Origin: Lantana camara | Lineage: Eukaryota > Streptophyta > Magnoliopsida > Lamiales > Verbenaceae | DNA length: 64,000 nt | Direction of reading: 5' to 3' | Assembly (NCBI GenBank): GCA_037501455.1 | Contig: CM074863.1 | Location: 13,388,001 to 13,452,000 of the forward strand | Shown: piece by piece, positions 51,184 through 61,517 of the stretch | How the letters are laid out: each line of letters opens with the position of its first letter | Numbering within the stretch: position 1 is the first letter of the stretch | Notes under the pieces: model-generated | What the model saw: only the letters and a program-made list of their open reading frames with translations | Databases searched by the model: none | Told to the model about the DNA's origin: nothing | Made by a program: the position numbers and the translations under genes

Positions 51184-54029
51184 TGTGACGCCCCGTCTCT
51201 TCGGCATTCCAGGTACGGCGTCACGAGAGAGTTTATTTCAGTATTTTGTGAATTATGTGATTAAGCCTGCTTACGTGTCAACGTGAGATTTATTTTAATT
51301 ATGTGTGCTTTAGAATTTAATTAATGACTTGGACTCAATGGTCCAATATTTGAAATTTAGGGACCTAATTATAATTAGGACGTTTGAGCCTTCGTGGTTA
51401 TTTGAGCTCGGGAATTCGAATTCGAATTCCGACCCTATTGTTGAGTTCGTTTCGATGATTCGGATTCAATGAATTACCCTTTTTATTTCTAAAGCCATTG
51501 GATAGCCCTACCGTTTTAAATCCGATCCGTTTGGACCGGATACCGTTTGACCCTACCCGTTTCAACCGACCCGTTTGCCCGGCCCTAAAAGGGCCAAGCT
51601 TTTTCCCTCCTCACTTGAACGATCAGCAGCACCAAGGAAGAGGAGAAGAAGATATTTTTCCCCTTTTGGCCATCAAACCTTTGGCTCGGGTTTGGGAGAT
51701 CCGACCGTCCGATCAACGACCTAAGGTAAGATTTGTGACCCTTTCGTTACATGCTTTACTTTAATATCTCTTTCGTGCCTCGGATTTGTGCCTACGTGCT
51801 TTGTTGGGGAAGATGATGAATAGTAACGGGTCGGGGGTTTGGCTTGATTAAGCTCGTTTCTTGAGCTCTTAAGTGTAAATATGTGTTCTATATGTTATAT
51901 GTGCTTTATTGGGTTAATTTTGCATGATTTTGTTGTTGTTTGTGGCTGTGCGTGTGTGGTGGTGTTGGCTCCCGACGCCATTGCTGCTTCTGCTCTGTTT
52001 TAGTGAGCAGGACGAGCCGGAACGGCCGTTCCCGTTTTGGCCTTGGGGCCGGAACGGCCATTCCCATCCGCGTATGGGAACGGCCGTTCCCGTTTTGTTC
52101 TTTGGGCCGGAACAGCCGTTCCGGGCAGCGCTGGTGGGAACGGCCGTTCCCGTTTTGCCTTGTGTCTGGGAACGGCCCTTCCCGTGGTCCAGTGTGTGGT
52201 TTTGGGTTTTTTATGCTTTTAATTGATTTCTTTTGCCGCTATTTGATTTATATCTTAATTGTATTGCATGTTTCGTTATGAATTCGTATTATATGCTATG
52301 TTTGGTTCATGAATTGTAATTTAATATTAAAGAATGAGTATTTTATGAGTGTATACGTGATCCATGACTTCATGCCAATCATAAGCATACGCCGTGCGTT
52401 TATTTGGTTCATTCTCGGGTCTAAGTCTTGTTTTGTATTCAGTTTGTTCAGGTACACCCAGGGTGGTGTTTGGTTGGCCGTGTTGATTCCGGGGTGGATC
52501 ATCTGTCGTGTTTTCGGCCTCTTCGGTGTCAGGTGAGGATAGGATATAGTTACACCTTATTGCAATGTGCTCGGTTTTGAATGCATGTGATTTAATAAGC
52601 CTTATATGTATATAAGTAAGTGTGAAATATGTATTTGTTAAATATGCCTCGAGTTTGCAAGTATGTTAAGCAATGTACGAGCCTATGTATGCTTGGTTTG
52701 GAATGATTTGTTATGATTTGCCACGCGAAGCTATGCTTCTAACCGTATACTTCTCATGAGCCAAGTTTGGCAAGGACCGAGTTTGATTGAAACGGGAAGT
52801 GGTATGTATACGTATATATGTATAAGTTATGTCTGCCTGTCTCTGTTGTAGCGGGTTCTGATATGATATGTGTTTGTTGGGCCCCGGAGCTATGGGTAAG
52901 GAACCCTCGGGACGGCATAGGGCCGTCGAGGTTAAGCCTGTGCATAGTCTCCATCTGTCTGCAGAGGATCACCCCTGAACTCACCAGGAGGCTTGGTGAG
53001 GGAAGGAATCCTGAGGGTTTGAGTACTCGCAAGGCGCTCCCCTCGTTTGTCTGGATGGTTTGGGCGTATACACCCTTCCATCACCCGGAGTTGAGGACGA
53101 TATGATATGATTTGATCTGTATGTATGTTTTCTGTTTTGTTTCTGATATGATATGTTATGAGGAGATTGGGGGAGTCGGAGCTCGTACCCGCCGAGTTCT
53201 ATATGATATGATATGTATGTTCTGTTAAGGTTTATGAAACGGGGATAGATTCTAAGTTAAATAAAAAGGGAGTTTTATAAGATAAGTTAAGTTTTGAATA
53301 TGTTAAGAACTAATAGGTTTTGTTAAGTTGTTCGGTAAGTTAATTTGGTTTGTTTACCTTTGCTAAGTAAACCCTATATATGTATATCACGGGAAATGAT
53401 TTAGTATGCAAAAACTATCCCTGCGTTCATGAACATTATGAGTTTGAAATGTGCTTTGCTCTTATATATATAGTGTGAGTGCGTTAACCCCTCACTCAGT
53501 CGAGTTAAGACTGACCCCTCCCCTTTTACCTTTAGTTTGCAGGTTTTGCTTGGAGTTCGTGCTAGGCGGAGTGTGTCTGTCTTTTGGAGTCTGTTTCGTG
53601 TCTTTGTCTAGTAGGTGGTCTTGCATTCACATTTCTTTAATTTGGCTTATGTATAAGTTATGTTTGAATATGATATTTAGAATTTAATTATGAATTGATA
53701 TGTATAATTCGGGACAGGTTAGGACAGGTTGCATGGATTAGTTGAACCCGTTGGATTTATGATTATTGTTTGATATTCGGGATTAGGTATTTATGCTAGT
53801 TGAACCCGTCAACTGCTTTCGAATGTTTGATTGTTGCTTGGCTTGTTTCGCTTCCGCATTCTCGTTTGGTTTGAGTTTTGCTTTCAGGGTCTAAGTTCCG
53901 CCTAGCCTAGATGTGAGTTTGTCAGTCTCCCGTTCGCCACTGTTTGGTTCATGTACGGACTTCCCATTTCGTATGTGGATCGGACTTTGGTGCGGGGGAT
54001 GTGGTGACCCACCGTGCGGGTGCTACATC
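51184..54029 (+). repeat. Left arm: inverted LTR copy
   Basis: A full-length LTR from TGTGACG to GCTACA (2,844 bp) plus two bases shared with the other arm. Small frames inside it are mirrored in the right arm and are not genes. Confidence 0.92.
52019..52182. repeat. Array of 14-bp palindromes in the left arm
   Basis: GGAACGGCCGTTCC, a perfect palindrome, starts at 52019, 52077 and 52137. One-base variants start at 52051, 52109 and 52169. Several are followed by CGTTTTG. The mirror copy is at 56500-56663. Confidence 0.9.
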
Positions 54030-54547
54030 GAAACTCTTAATGCTTTCTTTGTAGCTTTATCCCACGTGGTCGTATCCTTTGCAATTAGGGCTTCCTTGAA
54101 TTCATCCCGAAGACCTTCCATGAAGTATTTGGCCTTCATCTGATCGTTACCCATAATGTGAGGCACATATAAGCCCACCCTTTCGAATTCTTCTATGTAT
54201 TCCACCACGGATCTATCTCCTTGTTTCAGATTGAGGAATTCTTCAAGTCTTCGCTCATGTAGAATAGCTGGTGCAAACCTCTTTCTGAATTCTCGAATAA
54301 ATACTTCCCAAGTCAACTCTTCGTTCGTAGTCTCTAGTTGTTGAGCAACCCTTTTCCACCACTGTCTTGCTTGTCCTTGCAAGAGAAATGTAGCAAGGCG
54401 AGCCATATCTCGAGAGTTGCGTGGCCATATTTCAAAAATACCCTCAAGTTCCGAAAGCCACTCTTCAGCCCTTATATCATTTCCTTCTCGAAATTGGGGA
54501 GGCTTGAAGGCTAGGAATTCTTGGTACATTATTGCCATCGGATTCAT
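54023..54547 (-). pseudogene. Truncated gag of the inverted-LTR element
   Basis: About 172 gag residues from a possible ATG at 54547, including EEWLSELEGIFEIWPRN, LQGQARQWWKRV, FRKRFAPAILHERR and FLNLKQGDRSVVEYIEEFERV. These are classic Retrotrans_gag motifs of chromovirus-type Ty3/gypsy elements. The frame runs into the inverted LTR and stops within three codons. The zinc knuckle and everything after it are lost. Confidence 0.88.
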
Positions 54548-54634
54548 TACTAGTACTTTGGTAAAAGATTGTCCTATGCCGTTCGACTTAGACAGACACG
54601 ACCTGACACTGAACCCCCGGTTTTTCAACCTGGG

Positions 54635-54646
54635 GCTCTGATACCA
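54635..54646 (-). other. Primer binding site (tRNA-iMet) of the inverted-LTR element
   Basis: The minus strand reads TGGTATCAGAGC eight bases after the LTR end. It identifies the right arm as the authentic 5' LTR. Confidence 0.9.
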
Positions 54647-54652
54647 CTTAAG

Positions 54653-57498
54653 GATGTAGCACCCGCACGGTGGGTCACCACATCCCCCGCACCAAAGTCC
54701 GATCCACATACGAAATGGGAAGTCCGTACATGAACCAAACAGTGGCGAACGGGAGACTGACAAACTCACATCTAGGCTAGGCGGAACTTAGACCCTGAAA
54801 GCAAAACTCAAACCAAACGAGAATGCGGAAGCGAAACAAGCCAAGCAACAATCAAACATTCGAAAGCAGTTGACGGGTTCAACTAGCATAAATACCTAAT
54901 CCCGAATATCAAACAATAATCATAAATCCAACGGGTTCAACTAATCCATGCAACCTGTCCTAACCTGTCCCGAATTATACATATCAATTCATAATTAAAT
55001 TCTAAATATCATATTCAAACATAACTTATACATAAGCCAAATTAAAGAAATGTGAATGCAAGACCACCTACTAGACAAAGACACGAAACAGACTCCAAAA
55101 GACAGACACACTCCGCCTAGCACGAACTCCAAGCAAAACCTGCAAACTAAAGGTAAAAGGGGAGGGGTCAGTCTTAACTCGACTGAGTGAGGGGTTAACG
55201 CACTCACACTATATATATAAGAGCAAAGCACATTTCAAACTCATAATGTTCATGAACGCAGGGATAGTTTTTGCATACTAAATCATTTCCCGTGATATAC
55301 ATATATAGGGTTTACTTAGCAAAGGTAAACAAACCAAATTAACTTACCGAACAACTTAACAAAACCTATTAGTTCTTAACATATTCAAAACTTAACTTAT
55401 CTTATAAAACTCCCTTTTTATTTAACTTAGAATCTATCCCCGTTTCATAAACCTTAACAGAACATACATATCATATCATATAGAACTCGGCGGGTACGAG
55501 CTCCGACTCCCCCAATCTCCTCATAACATATCATATCAGAAACAAAACAGAAAACATACATACAGATCAAATCATATCATATCGTCCTCAACTCCGGGTG
55601 ATGGAAGGGTGTATACGCCCAAACCATCCAGACAAACGAGGGGAGCGCCTTGCGAGTACTCAAACCCTCAGGATTCCTTCCCTCACCAAGCCTCCTGGTG
55701 AGTTCAGGGGTGATCCTCTGCAGACAGATGGAGACTATGCACAGGCTTAACCTCGACGGCCCTATGCCGTCCCGAGGGTTCCTTACCCATAGCTCCGGGG
55801 CCCAACAAACACATATCATATCAGAACCCGCTACAACAGAGACAGACAGACATAACTTATACATATATACGTATACATACCACTTCCCGTTTCAATCAAA
55901 CTCGGTCCTTGCCAAACTTGGCTCATGAGAAGTATACGGTTAGAAGCATAGCTTCGCGTGGCAAATCATAACAAATCATTCCAAACCAAGCATACATAGG
56001 CTCGTACATTGCTTAACATACTTGCAAACTCGAGGCATATTTAACAAATACATATTTCACACTTACTTATATACATATAAGGCTTATTAAATCACATGCA
56101 TTCAAAACCGAGCACATTGCAATAAGGTGTAACTATATCCTATCCTCACCTGACACCGAAGAGGCCGAAAACACGACAGATGATCCACCCCGGAATCAAC
56201 ACGGCCAACCAAACACCACCCCGGGTGTACCTGAACAAACTGAATACAAAACAAGACTTAGACCCGAGAATGAACCAAATAAACGCACGGCGTATGCTTA
56301 TGATTGGCATGAAGTCATGGATCACGTATACACTCATAAAATACTCATTCTTTAATATTAAATTACAATTCATGAACCAAACATAGCATATAATACGAAT
56401 TCATAACGAAACATGCAATACAATTAAGATATAAATCAAATAGCGGCAAAAGAAATCAATTAAAAGCATAAAAAACCCAAAACCACACACTGGACCACGG
56501 GAAGGGCCGTTCCCAGACACAAGGCAAAACGGGAACGGCCGTTCCCACCAGCGCTGCCCGGAACGGCCGTTCCGGCCCAAAGAACAAAACGGGAACGGCC
56601 GTTCCCATACGCGGATGGGAATGGCCGTTCCGGCCCCAAGGCCAAAACGGGAACGGCCGTTCCGGCTCGTCCTGCTCACTAAAACAGAGCAGAAGCAGCA
56701 ATGGCGTCGGGAGCCAACACCACCACACACGCACAGCCACAAACAACAACAAAATCATGCAAAATTAACCCAATAAAGCACATATAACATATAGAACACA
56801 TATTTACACTTAAGAGCTCAAGAAACGAGCTTAATCAAGCCAAACCCCCGACCCGTTACTATTCATCATCTTCCCCAACAAAGCACGTAGGCACAAATCC
56901 GAGGCACGAAAGAGATATTAAAGTAAAGCATGTAACGAAAGGGTCACAAATCTTACCTTAGGTCGTTGATCGGACGGTCGGATCTCCCAAACCCGAGCCA
57001 AAGGTTTGATGGCCAAAAGGGGAAAAATATCTTCTTCTCCTCTTCCTTGGTGCTGCTGATCGTTCAAGTGAGGAGGGAAAAAGCTTGGCCCTTTTAGGGC
57101 CGGGCAAACGGGTCGGTTGAAACGGGTAGGGTCAAACGGTATCCGGTCCAAACGGATCGGATTTAAAACGGTAGGGCTATCCAATGGCTTTAGAAATAAA
57201 AAGGGTAATTCATTGAATCCGAATCATCGAAACGAACTCAACAATAGGGTCGGAATTCGAATTCGAATTCCCGAGCTCAAATAACCACGAAGGCTCAAAC
57301 GTCCTAATTATAATTAGGTCCCTAAATTTCAAATATTGGACCATTGAGTCCAAGTCATTAATTAAATTCTAAAGCACACATAATTAAAATAAATCTCACG
57401 TTGACACGTAAGCAGGCTTAATCACATAATTCACAAAATACTGAAATAAACTCTCTCGTGACGCCGTACCTGGAATGCCGAAGAGACGGGGCGTCACA
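54653..57498 (-). repeat. Right arm: authentic 5' LTR
   Basis: The reverse complement of the left arm. Differences I noticed include CACCCA/CACCCG near 52460, GTCTGCC/GTCTGTC near 52836 and GGAACAG/GGAACGG near 52114 (left-arm coordinates). Confidence 0.92.
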
Positions 57499-57981
57499 GA
57501 AAATATTTGTAAGTATAGAAAGAGAGAAAGAGAAATTAATTTTCAAAGTGTTTGAAAATAGCCAAAGGATTTTTTTTGAGAAAATAAATCAACATTTCAA
57601 AGAGTTGGAAATTCACGAAAATTTTTTTTAATTATTTTTCAAAGGGTTTGAAAATGTATAAGGAATTTATTTTGAGAAAATAAATCAATATTCCAAAGTG
57701 TTGGAAATACACGTAATTTTATTTTGGAGAAAATAAATTTTTTTCAAAAAAAAAAAAAAAAGAAAAATGACATGGCATGCCACGTCAGTAGTGTGGCCCC
57801 ACGTGGCGCTGACTGGGCGTCCGCGTGTGTGACACGTGGACGACCCAGATTGTGCCACGTGGCACGATCTCAACCGTAAAAAAACGGGTCGGGTCAATGG
57901 GTCGGAAACGAGCCGGAATCGGGTCAACGGGACAGGGTCCGGGTCAACGGGTTGACCCGGACACGTGTCGGCTGCTGAATG

Positions 57982-58049
57982 GGGCGCGTGTCTGACACGC
58001 GCCCAGTGTGCGTGACCTAACTGTCACCGGCGCGTGTCTGACACGCGCC
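57982..58049. repeat. Two odd palindromes in the solo LTR promoter region
   Basis: GGGCGCGTGTC-T-GACACGCGCCC at 57982-58004 and GGCGCGTGTC-T-GACACGCGCC at 58029-58049 share the same core. They follow a cluster of CACGTGG/CCACGTGG motifs (57780-57870) and lie 170-230 bp upstream of the TATA box. Confidence 0.85.
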
Positions 58050-58215
58050 ACTTCCGGTGGCGCGTGTGGGTGCGTGCGGCGGCCGTTTGGCCGCCGGTCG
58101 GCGGCGTTGGACTCGTCATGACGTAAGCCATGACGTCATATTTTTATATTCCCGAAATTCGGTAGTGGGGTTGGTGATATGTGTAAAATGACCATTTTAC
58201 CCTCACGTTTAGCCC

Positions 58216-58223
58216 TATAAATA
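58216..58223 (+). promoter_or_regulatory. TATA box of the 2.3-kb solo LTR
   Basis: TATAAATA in CCCTATAAATACACCC, followed by a CT-rich leader. It supports plus orientation of this LTR. Confidence 0.65.
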
Positions 58224-59360
58224 CACCCACTCTTCTCTCATTTTTTGCACAACTCATTTCAGCAATTTTTGCTGAATATTTCCTTCTCTCTCTCTCTCTA
58301 AATATTAATCCTTGATTAAGGATTAATTTTATATAATTAGGTGATTATATAATTAATATATAAATCACTTAATTATTAGAAAATTAGGGAATTTTCTATT
58401 TTTAGAAAAATGAGTTTTTCTAGTTAAAATATTTTCTCAAGTATTTTCGGAGCCCACTCTCCAAGGTTTATCCGGGGTAATTGTAGAGAAGCTCTGCCGG
58501 TTTCACGACAAGGTCAAAGTTTCTGACAAGCGGGCTCGGCTCACAGTAGATGGAGGAGAATAATGCTGGAAAAATGCCGTTGATAGCCATATATGCAGTA
58601 CGGTAATTTTACAGTTGATTTACTCCTAGCATGATAAATTATATACTTTTAATTGTTAATTGTATATTGTATTTATCTGCTATGTGATTTAAAATTAATT
58701 ATCAATTGCATGTATATACTTGAGTAGATCCGGCTAAAGCTTCCGCATATGTATTAAATGTTCTAGAAATATTTTAATACATGTTTTACAGAAATTTTTT
58801 TGAAATATAGTCCTGTACCCTTGTGCTCCGGGACCCGGTATTTCCCAACAGGAGCACGCTCGTTCATCCCTTGAACAGCTGCATCAACTTCTTCATCCCG
58901 GGCGTCATCCAGAGCTTGGGCCCTTGGGATCGCCGTAGGAATTCCCTCACCTGGGGGCATCCCGGCCAAGGGGACAGCTGTGGGAACATTACCGTGAGGG
59001 GAGGAACTCCCCACCGACATTTCATCAATCTCCCTTACGTAATCTTCAACTGGGTGTCCGGCCATGGTTGCTTTTCGAGTTTCGAAGATGGAGATATTCG
59101 CAGAAAACTCAATCAAGGAGGGGAGAAATTTCTGAAACAAATTCAAAGGCAGAAAATGGCTCTTCACTCGAGGATTTCACTCACTCAACCTATACCTAAT
59201 GTTAGCGCGAGATAAATAAGAAAGATGTTATGGAGTTTTACCTAAAGTTGGAAGAACGGAAACTCGCCGGAGTCTGTAAAAATTGCAGAGAATTTCTTGC
59301 TGCGTAAGGGTTTGAAGAAGTCTGAATGCGTGAAAGAGGTTCCAAAGCTCTGTAAATCCC

Positions 59361-59368
59361 TATTTATA
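59361..59368 (-). promoter_or_regulatory. TATA box of the Tat antisense gene
   Basis: The minus strand reads CCCCTATAAATAGGG about 300 bp upstream of the ATG at 59065, inside the 3' internal region and outside the LTR. It suggests the antisense gene has its own promoter. Confidence 0.6.
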
Positions 59369-59650
59369 GGGGAGAATTTACATTGATTAGGGCTGGAAAT
59401 TCAAAACGCAATCATTTCCCGCCTAGGAAATCCCCCCACTTTTGGTAACCGCCTCATGTCTCCCGGAGTGCACGCTCCCACGTTCCCACTCAGCATTAAA
59501 TGCGGACATGACAACAATTAATGCGGTGTCAGATTGTGTCCGTTACAGGAGGCTAGCGGTCACTTCTATAGCAATGGCCTGACCCTCGGATATTCAAAAT
59601 TCAAGGCTCCTTTCTTTATAAATTCTACAGTACGCTCGAAGCGATACTAC

Positions 59651-59668
59651 AGAATTTGGGGGGCAAAA
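59651..59668 (+). other. Polypurine tract of the Tat element
   Basis: AGAATTTGGGGGGCAAAA lies directly before the 3' LTR, as expected for the plus-strand primer. Confidence 0.85.
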
Positions 59669-60520
59669 TGATGAGACTCAGAAACGCACTCGAATCAGAG
59701 CCGTCCACGTGTCGCCATCGACTGACTTGAAGACTGCACGCTCGCATTGATGGGCTCGTGAGACAATCCAGCCCACTCACTTGCCAACTAGTTCAGGCCT
59801 TTGGGCCTCGGACAATTGTTCAGGTAGAGGGCCAGAGTCAACCGGCTTGACGCTCGCGTCTGGGCCCTCAGGGTCACCTTACCCAGGGAAGCACCCACAC
59901 GGGGACCCCATTCTTGGTGCTCGGTGTTTTGACGCCCAAGGGTCATCTACCGGGGAGGATCCATCCCTGCACTCCTCGAGCGTCAACATCGCTCGTGAAT
60001 GATCCCACCTCCCCTGCAATGGACCCGAGCCTTAGCAAGGAGGGCTTTGGGCCTTCCTCTCACGTGACCCTCGCCAACAACCTCTGACACAAAGGTAGTG
60101 CGCACTTTGTACCTGACACGCCGCCTCCTTTTCAGAGACGTCTTTCTCACACCATCACAGGATGCCACGTGTTAGGACAACACAGGTTTGGGACCACACG
60201 GTCAATTTACCCATCTACCCTCACCCCTAACATATAAATAGAGGAGGACGCATGCTTTCTCCCCTAAGCAATCTTCTGTATACACCTCACACTGGGCATT
60301 CCCTCTCTCCATTTTTTCTGCATCTTCCTAAGCTCCGTGATCATCTCACCACTGTTGCATCACCATTACCTCTTGCATTCTTGGTGTTATCCTAGCTGGA
60401 AGAACCCACGCACAAAAAGGAAACCCAGTTCCTGAGGCTTGCAAGCCTGTGATGGTCTTCCCCTTCTAACAAATATTAAAGTGTTGTTGCATTTAGGAAG
60501 CTCAGATTTCTGCACCATCA
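59669..60520 (+). repeat. 3' LTR of the Tat element
   Basis: 852 bp, the same length as the 5' LTR, ending at the CACAC target duplication. Confidence 0.95.
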
Positions 60521-60807
60521 CACACGATGAGTGAAATCAGGTTGTAATTTGTTAAAAAAACAATAATTGAAGATGCAAACGGAGACTTTTTATAGTTCAA
60601 GATGAAAATTCAAAAAATCACGATAGTACATGATGTTCAAAATATTTATCCCTATATAAAATTTGTCCATCGAGACACGAAATTTCTTTCACGTGTCACA
60701 CGATGAGTGAAATCAGGTTGTAATTTGTTAAAAAAACAATAATTGAAGATGCAAACGGAGACTTTTTATAGTTCAAGATGAAAATTCAAAAAATCACGAT
60801 AGTACAT
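60521..60807. repeat. Tandem duplication (176-bp period) that hosted both Tat insertions
   Basis: GATGAGTGAAATCAGGTTG begins at 60526 and again at 60702. About 106 bp from each start match almost exactly, up to GATAGTACAT. The first Tat element interrupts unit 1 and the second interrupts unit 2. Confidence 0.85.
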
Positions 60808-61473
60808 TGACGTGGTCCCATCCAGAACAGCCACGCCAGCGACACGTGGACCGCTAATCACAAGCCACGTCGAGTGGTAGACTGGTCAAAGGTACCACGC
60901 AAGCCTCCCAATCAGCCACGTCCCACGGAAAACCCTTCAAGAATGTAAAAGTTGACCGTTCAACCGTGTCGACTCGACTACCCTCAGGCATAGTCGAAAC
61001 ACCATCGACTATGCCCAAGACAAGTCGGCGAGTACTCGACCGTTTGGTTAATCAGGTCGAACTGGGGTCGACCATCCCGGGGCCCACTCCGCCGTTTCCA
61101 GCATTAAATGAGGCCTGACAGGCCGTACGAAGCAGTTGGCGCATTAAATGTACCTGCAAGTCGCACTGTTCAGGTAATCATTACCTTAATAGGTATAAAT
61201 ACCCCCCCCCCATAAATGCCATTCAACACACAACTACCACATTAAAAGCTCACAAGTTACTCGATAAGCTCCCAGTTATTCGACACTGACTTGAGCGTCG
61301 GAGTGCCGACAAAGGGAATCACCCCTCCCGTCCTTCGTCGGTCCGAAGCTTACGTTTGTCATTCTCCCCAGGTCAATTCCATATCGAGCTCTGCCCCACC
61401 AACAAATCTCAAGTGACTCGAGTCGATCAACACCGGACACCGCCACGTCATCAACCCGGATCCGACACGATCA
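60808..61473 (+). repeat. 5' LTR of a second Tat-type element
   Basis: It starts TGACGTGGTCCC and ends CACGATCA, 666 bp. The preceding TACAT (60803-60807) is the probable target duplication. The 3' LTR is outside the window, so the left end is inferred from the break in the 176-bp repeat. Confidence 0.8.
61194..61201 (+). promoter_or_regulatory. TATA box in the second Tat LTR
   Basis: TATAAATA, about 280 bp before the LTR end. Confidence 0.65.
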
Positions 61474-61476
61474 TTT

Positions 61477-61492
61477 TGGCGCCGTCTGTGGG
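61477..61492 (+). other. Primer binding site of the second Tat element
   Basis: TGGCGCCGTCTGTGGG three bases after the LTR, identical to the first element's site. Confidence 0.85.
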
Positions 61493-61517
61493 AAGCGAGC
61501 GGAAAGTCGAAAGGAAA

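Larger units (their letters stand above)
51184..57498 (-). mobile_element. Ty3/gypsy-like insertion with two LTRs in inverted orientation
   Basis: Both ends read TGTGACGCCCCGTCTC inward, and the 5-bp duplication GAAAA lies at 51179-51183 and 57499-57503, so the whole unit integrated as one piece. The right arm (57498-54655) is a normal 5' LTR for a minus-strand element. It is followed by eight bases, a tRNA-iMet PBS and the start of gag. Gag breaks off at 54029, where a second full LTR begins in the opposite orientation (54027-51184). Protease, RT, RNase H, integrase and a polypurine tract are all missing. The arms are 2,846 bp and differ at only a few bases. The unit cannot encode its own movement. 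Confidence 0.92.
50250..58850 (+). repeat. Solo LTR of about 2.3 kb, split by the inverted-LTR element
   Basis: It starts TGTTGGGATAAGTGCCC and ends ATTTCCCAACA, with the duplication GGAGC at 50245-50249 and 58851-58855. Removing the nested 6,315-bp element and one GAAAA copy leaves 2,281 bp. A TATA box at 58216-58223 fits plus orientation, followed by a CT-rich leader. No gag or pol of its own is present, so it looks like a solo LTR, probably copia by its ends. Confidence 0.85.
47608..59065 (-). pseudogene. Antisense extra gene of the Tat element (PF04195-like, coiled-coil), broken
   Basis: It is encoded opposite to gag-pol. The likely start is ATG at 59065 (an upstream in-frame ATG lies at 59167). 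The frame runs to 58851, is split by the solo LTR at 50250-58850, resumes at 50244 and continues to 49268. Splice signals then join 49142-48488 and 48408-47608. The 49263-50126 part resembles the 'putative gypsy type transposon' family (YWDAVLAGGLRFPISP, NIYHHLRLCPSQILPND, WKEKYFFV). The third exon contains a long coiled coil (48300-48030: QLASANIENGRLKENLKK, ERHRKLKDERDQL). Four things break it: the LTR insertion, in-frame TGA at 50148-50150 and 48847-48849, TAA at 47986-47988, and a frameshift near 48710-48730. Function is unknown. Domain and exon calls are by eye. Confidence 0.75.
37548..60520 (+). mobile_element. Tat-lineage Ty3/gypsy retrotransposon with nested insertions
   Basis: The ends are TGATGAGACTCAG and CTGCACCATCA in both 852-bp LTRs. 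The 5-bp target duplication CACAC lies at 37543-37547 and 60521-60525. In order it holds a PBS, gag, protease, RT, RNase H, a second (archaeal-like) RNase H, integrase, a long 3' region with an antisense gene, and a polypurine tract. Two RNase H domains and an antisense extra gene are known features of the Tat lineage. Without the two insertions the element would be about 12.4 kb. Confidence 0.95.

Noticed and set aside
51498..53687. Small plus-strand frames mirrored on the minus strand at 54995-57184
   Set aside because: They are duplicated by the inverted LTRs and have no family resemblance.
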